Assembly: GCA_016794945.1 (NCBI GenBank)
Contig: JAEUIX010000178.1
Location: 1-6,520 of the forward strand
DNA length: 6,520 bases
Source: Phycisphaerae bacterium
Lineage (GTDB): Bacteria > Planctomycetota > Phycisphaerae > Phycisphaerales > UBA1924
Direction of reading: 5' to 3'
Shown: positions 4,232 through 6,520 of the stretch, one piece after another
How positions within the stretch are numbered: position 1 is the stretch's first letter
Layout of the letters: each line of letters begins with the position of its first letter
Program-made: the position numbers and the translations under genes
Notes under the pieces: model-generated
Databases searched by the model: none
What the model was told of the DNA's origin: nothing
What the model saw: the letters and a program-made list of their open reading frames with translations, nothing else

Positions 4232-6520
4232 CTACTTGCCCACGCGCCCCAGCAGCTCCTGCACCGCCGTCTCCAGTTGCGTGTCCTTCCCGGCCGCCTC
4301 GTCCGCCGGGGTGTTCACCACAGGCACGTCCGGCTGCGCCCCGCGCACCTCCATGTCGGTGCCGTCCGGCAGGTACCACCCGCGGAAAGGCGTGCGCACC
4401 GTCGCGCCGTCGATCAGCGTCGCGGCTCCGGTCGAGATCACCGCGCCGAACGTGGCGACGCCCACCAGCTTCCCGCGGCCGATCGTCTTGATCGAGTGCG
4501 CGAAGATCTCCGCGTTCGAGTACGAGTTCTCGTTGATCAGCACCGAGATCGGACGCGAGTAGCCGTAGATCAGCCGCCGGTCACGCGGGTACGCGTCCTT
4601 CGGCACGCTGCTCACGTCCACCCCGCGGTTCGCCGTGTACGCGTGGCGCGGCGCCGTCAGCGACGACAGCAGGATGTCCGCCGTCGAACCCCCGCCGTTG
4701 TCGCGCACGTCGATGATCAGGCCTTCCTTCCCGTTGGCCGCGGCGTACAGGTCCCGCTCGAACTCCAGCACCGACGCCTGGTCCATCCCGCGGATGTGCA
4801 GGTAGCCCAGCCGCCCGCCCGACGCCTTCTCCACGATCTCGCGACGGCGAGCCACCTCGTGCTTGTAGCGGAGCGTCGAGTCCTCGCCGTTGGACGTGGG
4901 AACGATGATCAGCATCTTCGACCGGGCCTTGTCGGCGCGATCGAGTTCCAGCAGCGTCTCCTTGCCGGCCCGTCCGGCCAGTGCCGCGATGAAGTCCACC
5001 GACGGCCGCTGACCCTGCGCGCCCAGGGCCTTGCCATCGACGGCGGTGATCACGTCGCCCACGAACAGGCGAGTCGCCTCCTTGTCGGCCGGGCTGTCGT
5101 TGATCACCCGAACCACCTTGTACCCGCCGGCCACCGGCTGCACGTCAACGCCCAGGTACCCCGTCGCGGGGCTGGCGGCCGAGAAACCGCCGGGGCTGTT
5201 GATCCCCAGGTGCGACCCGTCCAGCTCGTTGAGCAGCATCATGAACACGCGGTCGAACTCCTCGTTCGTCCGCGTGCGCTCGGCCAGAGAGAGGTACTCG
5301 TTGGTCAGCTTCACCCACGGAAGGCCCTTGAGCGTCGGGTGGTAGAACCCGTTGCCCAGCAGCCGGGCCCCCTCGAGGAACTTCTGCCGCTGCTGCGCCG
5401 CGACGTCGATCACCACCGGCGCATCGATCGGCAGCGCGTCGGTCTTCCCGCCGCCGCTCGGTGCCCACGAAGCCCCGCCGCCCGAAACCCACGACACCCG
5501 CTCTCCCGTCAGGCTCACCGTCACCCCGCTCAGCGCGCCCGTCGTCACCGTCTTGCGGTCGTCGCCCTTGTACGACACGTTGAACAGCGTCCGCGTCGGT
5601 GCCGCCGGCGCAGCACCCGCGGCCGGCGGCGTCGCCGGCGCGTCGGTCGGCGGCGGCGTCGCCGAGAACAGCACCCGGTCGCCGCCGGGCGTGATCGCCA
5701 GGTTCCCCTCAGAGCCGGGGAAGGTCGTCAGCCGACGGGCGCGGTTGTACGCATCCGCCGCGCCGTCGAACTTCAGCGCCGGGCGTGCCTTGGCGGCGGG
5801 CACCGGGTCCGCGCCGTCCCACACAACCGCGTCGATCGGCTTGCGCTTCTTGGCGGCGTCCGCCGCCTTCTTGAAGTGCTCCTCGAGTTCGTACGGCCGC
5901 AGGCCGTCGAGCGTCCGGTCCAGCGTGACGTACCACACGTCGAAGTCGCCGTTGTCGCCCGCGCGCTCCGAGCGGAAGTACAGCACCTTGCCGTCGGCCG
6001 ACAATTGCGGGCTGTCGTCCGAGTCGGGATGACGCGTCAGGTTGACCGGTTCGGCCTTGCTCTCGCCGGTGTCCATCAGCCAGATATCGCTGTTGAAGTC
6101 GGTGTCCTCACGCGCAAAGACGATGTGCCGCGAGTCCGAAGCCCATTGCACCTCAGGCTCGTTCCACCCTTCGAGCACCCGGCGGGCCTCCTTCTTCGTC
6201 AGGTCCAGCAGGATCACGTCCCCCAGGCCGCGCACGAACAGCACCTTCCTCCCGTCCGGCGCCGGGAGGATCGACCGGTCTTCCGGCCCGAACATCCCGT
6301 CGTTCTTGCCCGCCGGCAGGTCCGGGATCGGCAGCGGCTTCACCTCGAACCGGATCGACTCCGCCCACCGCTTGCCGTAATCGACCTTCGGCTTGGCGTC
6401 ATCCTTCTTCTCGCCGTCGCCTTCCTTCTTCTCGCCCTTCTCGGCCTTCTCGCCCTCGCCCTTGGGAGCCTCGGGCTTCGGCTCGTCCTTCTTCTCACCC
6501 TCGTCGGCCTTCTCCGGCTT
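4232..6520 (-). CDS. Tricorn-like S41 peptidase with beta-propeller and PDZ domains (N-terminal part outside window)
   Basis: The frame is open from the window edge to a TAG at 4232-4234; 762 residues are visible. Numbered from residue 1 at 6520, they show a Lys/Glu-rich linker (1-45) and propeller repeats (about 80-200) such as ASDSRHIVFARED..SDIWLMD and SADGKVLYFRSER. A last propeller strand region (265-350) carries an Ala/Pro-rich insertion. Next are a helical C1-like domain (about 370-450), a PDZ domain (about 453-539) and the S41 core with GLIIDVRDNGGG (600-611). The tricorn tetrad Ser-His-Ser-Glu appears intact: S436-H437 in NELDGSHLGI (codons 5215-5210), nucleophile S668 in NENSYSNAEIF (codon 4519-4517) and E724 in DMEVRGAQPD (codon 4351-4349). 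Tricorn proteases degrade oligopeptides downstream of larger proteases. Bacterial members of this size usually exceed 1000 residues, so a few hundred N-terminal residues, including any signal peptide, are missing. The GTG at 6343 is internal, because the frame and its tricorn-like linker continue upstream. No partner gene is visible. Confidence 0.9.
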   Translation of the reverse strand, partial: KPEKADEGEKKDEPKPEAPKGEGEKAEKGEKKEGDGEKKDDAKPKVDYGKRWAESIRFEVKPLPIPDLPAGKNDGMFGPEDRSILPAPDGRKVLFVRGLGDVILLDLTKKEARRVLEGWNEPEVQWASDSRHIVFAREDTDFNSDIWLMDTGESKAEPVNLTRHPDSDDSPQLSADGKVLYFRSERAGDNGDFDVWYVTLDRTLDGLRPYELEEHFKKAADAAKKRKPIDAVVWDGADPVPAAKARPALKFDGAADAYNRARRLTTFPGSEGNLAITPGGDRVLFSATPPPTDAPATPPAAGAAPAAPTRTLFNVSYKGDDRKTVTTGALSGVTVSLTGERVSWVSGGGASWAPSGGGKTDALPIDAPVVIDVAAQQRQKFLEGARLLGNGFYHPTLKGLPWVKLTNEYLSLAERTRTNEEFDRVFMMLLNELDGSHLGINSPGGFSAASPATGYLGVDVQPVAGGYKVVRVINDSPADKEATRLFVGDVITAVDGKALGAQGQRPSVDFIAALAGRAGKETLLELDRADKARSKMLIIVPTSNGEDSTLRYKHEVARRREIVEKASGGRLGYLHIRGMDQASVLEFERDLYAAANGKEGLIIDVRDNGGGSTADILLSSLTAPRHAYTANRGVDVSSVPKDAYPRDRRLIYGYSRPISVLINENSYSNAEIFAHSIKTIGRGKLVGVATFGAVISTGAATLIDGATVRTPFRGWYLPDGTDMEVRGAQPDVPVVNTPADEAAGKDTQLETAVQELLGRVGK
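6386..6520 (-). repeat. Low-complexity Lys/Glu-rich coding stretch within the protease gene
   Basis: This part of the protease frame encodes about 45 residues made almost only of Lys, Glu, Asp, Gly, Pro and Ala, with degenerate repeats of GEKKE / GEKAEK (for example KGEGEKAEKGEKKEGDGEKK). In DNA it appears on the plus strand as repeated 'ctt ctt ctc gcc' units. It is an uninterrupted reading frame, so it is a flexible charged linker between propeller segments and not a non-coding repeat. Its upstream limit lies outside the window. Confidence 0.75.

Overview
This is a very GC-rich (visually about 70 % G+C), densely coded bacterial chromosome segment. It holds four protein genes, the end of a fifth, and one tRNA. 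The gene content suggests a planctomycete, possibly of the Phycisphaerae type. The clues are a squalene pathway of the HpnD/HpnE kind, an HflX with an unusual switch I, and a large bacterial tricorn-like S41 protease with a Lys/Glu-rich linker. This assignment is an inference from family resemblance and has not been tested by search.

Left part, plus strand (1-3065): the last 58 codons of a squalene/phytoene-synthase-type gene (probably hpnD) are followed by hpnE, an FAD-dependent hydroxysqualene dehydroxylase, and then, 6 nt later, by hflX, a ribosome-associated GTPase. The order HpnD-HpnE is that of the three-enzyme route from farnesyl diphosphate to squalene (HpnC/HpnD/HpnE), which feeds hopanoid or other triterpenoid synthesis. 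hflX is probably co-transcribed but has no known link to that pathway.

Middle part (3066-4231): hflX converges on a minus-strand FkbM-family methyltransferase gene. The 23-nt gap and both stop codons hold one GC-rich hairpin. Upstream of the methyltransferase lies a plus-strand tRNA-Thr(CGT) with a plausible promoter ending only a few bases before the mature 5' end.

Right part, minus strand (4232-6520): a long S41 peptidase resembling tricorn protease runs off the window at its N-terminal end. It shows the last part of a beta-propeller, a helical C1-like domain with Ser-His, a PDZ domain and an S41 core. All four residues of the tricorn catalytic tetrad appear to be present.

I found no mobile element, CRISPR array, phage gene or defence cassette. 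The window is mostly ordinary housekeeping and metabolic sequence. The points worth a second look are lineage-specific substitutions in HpnE and HflX, the shared terminator-like hairpin, the orphan FkbM methyltransferase with a helical N-terminal extension, and the low-complexity insertions in the protease.
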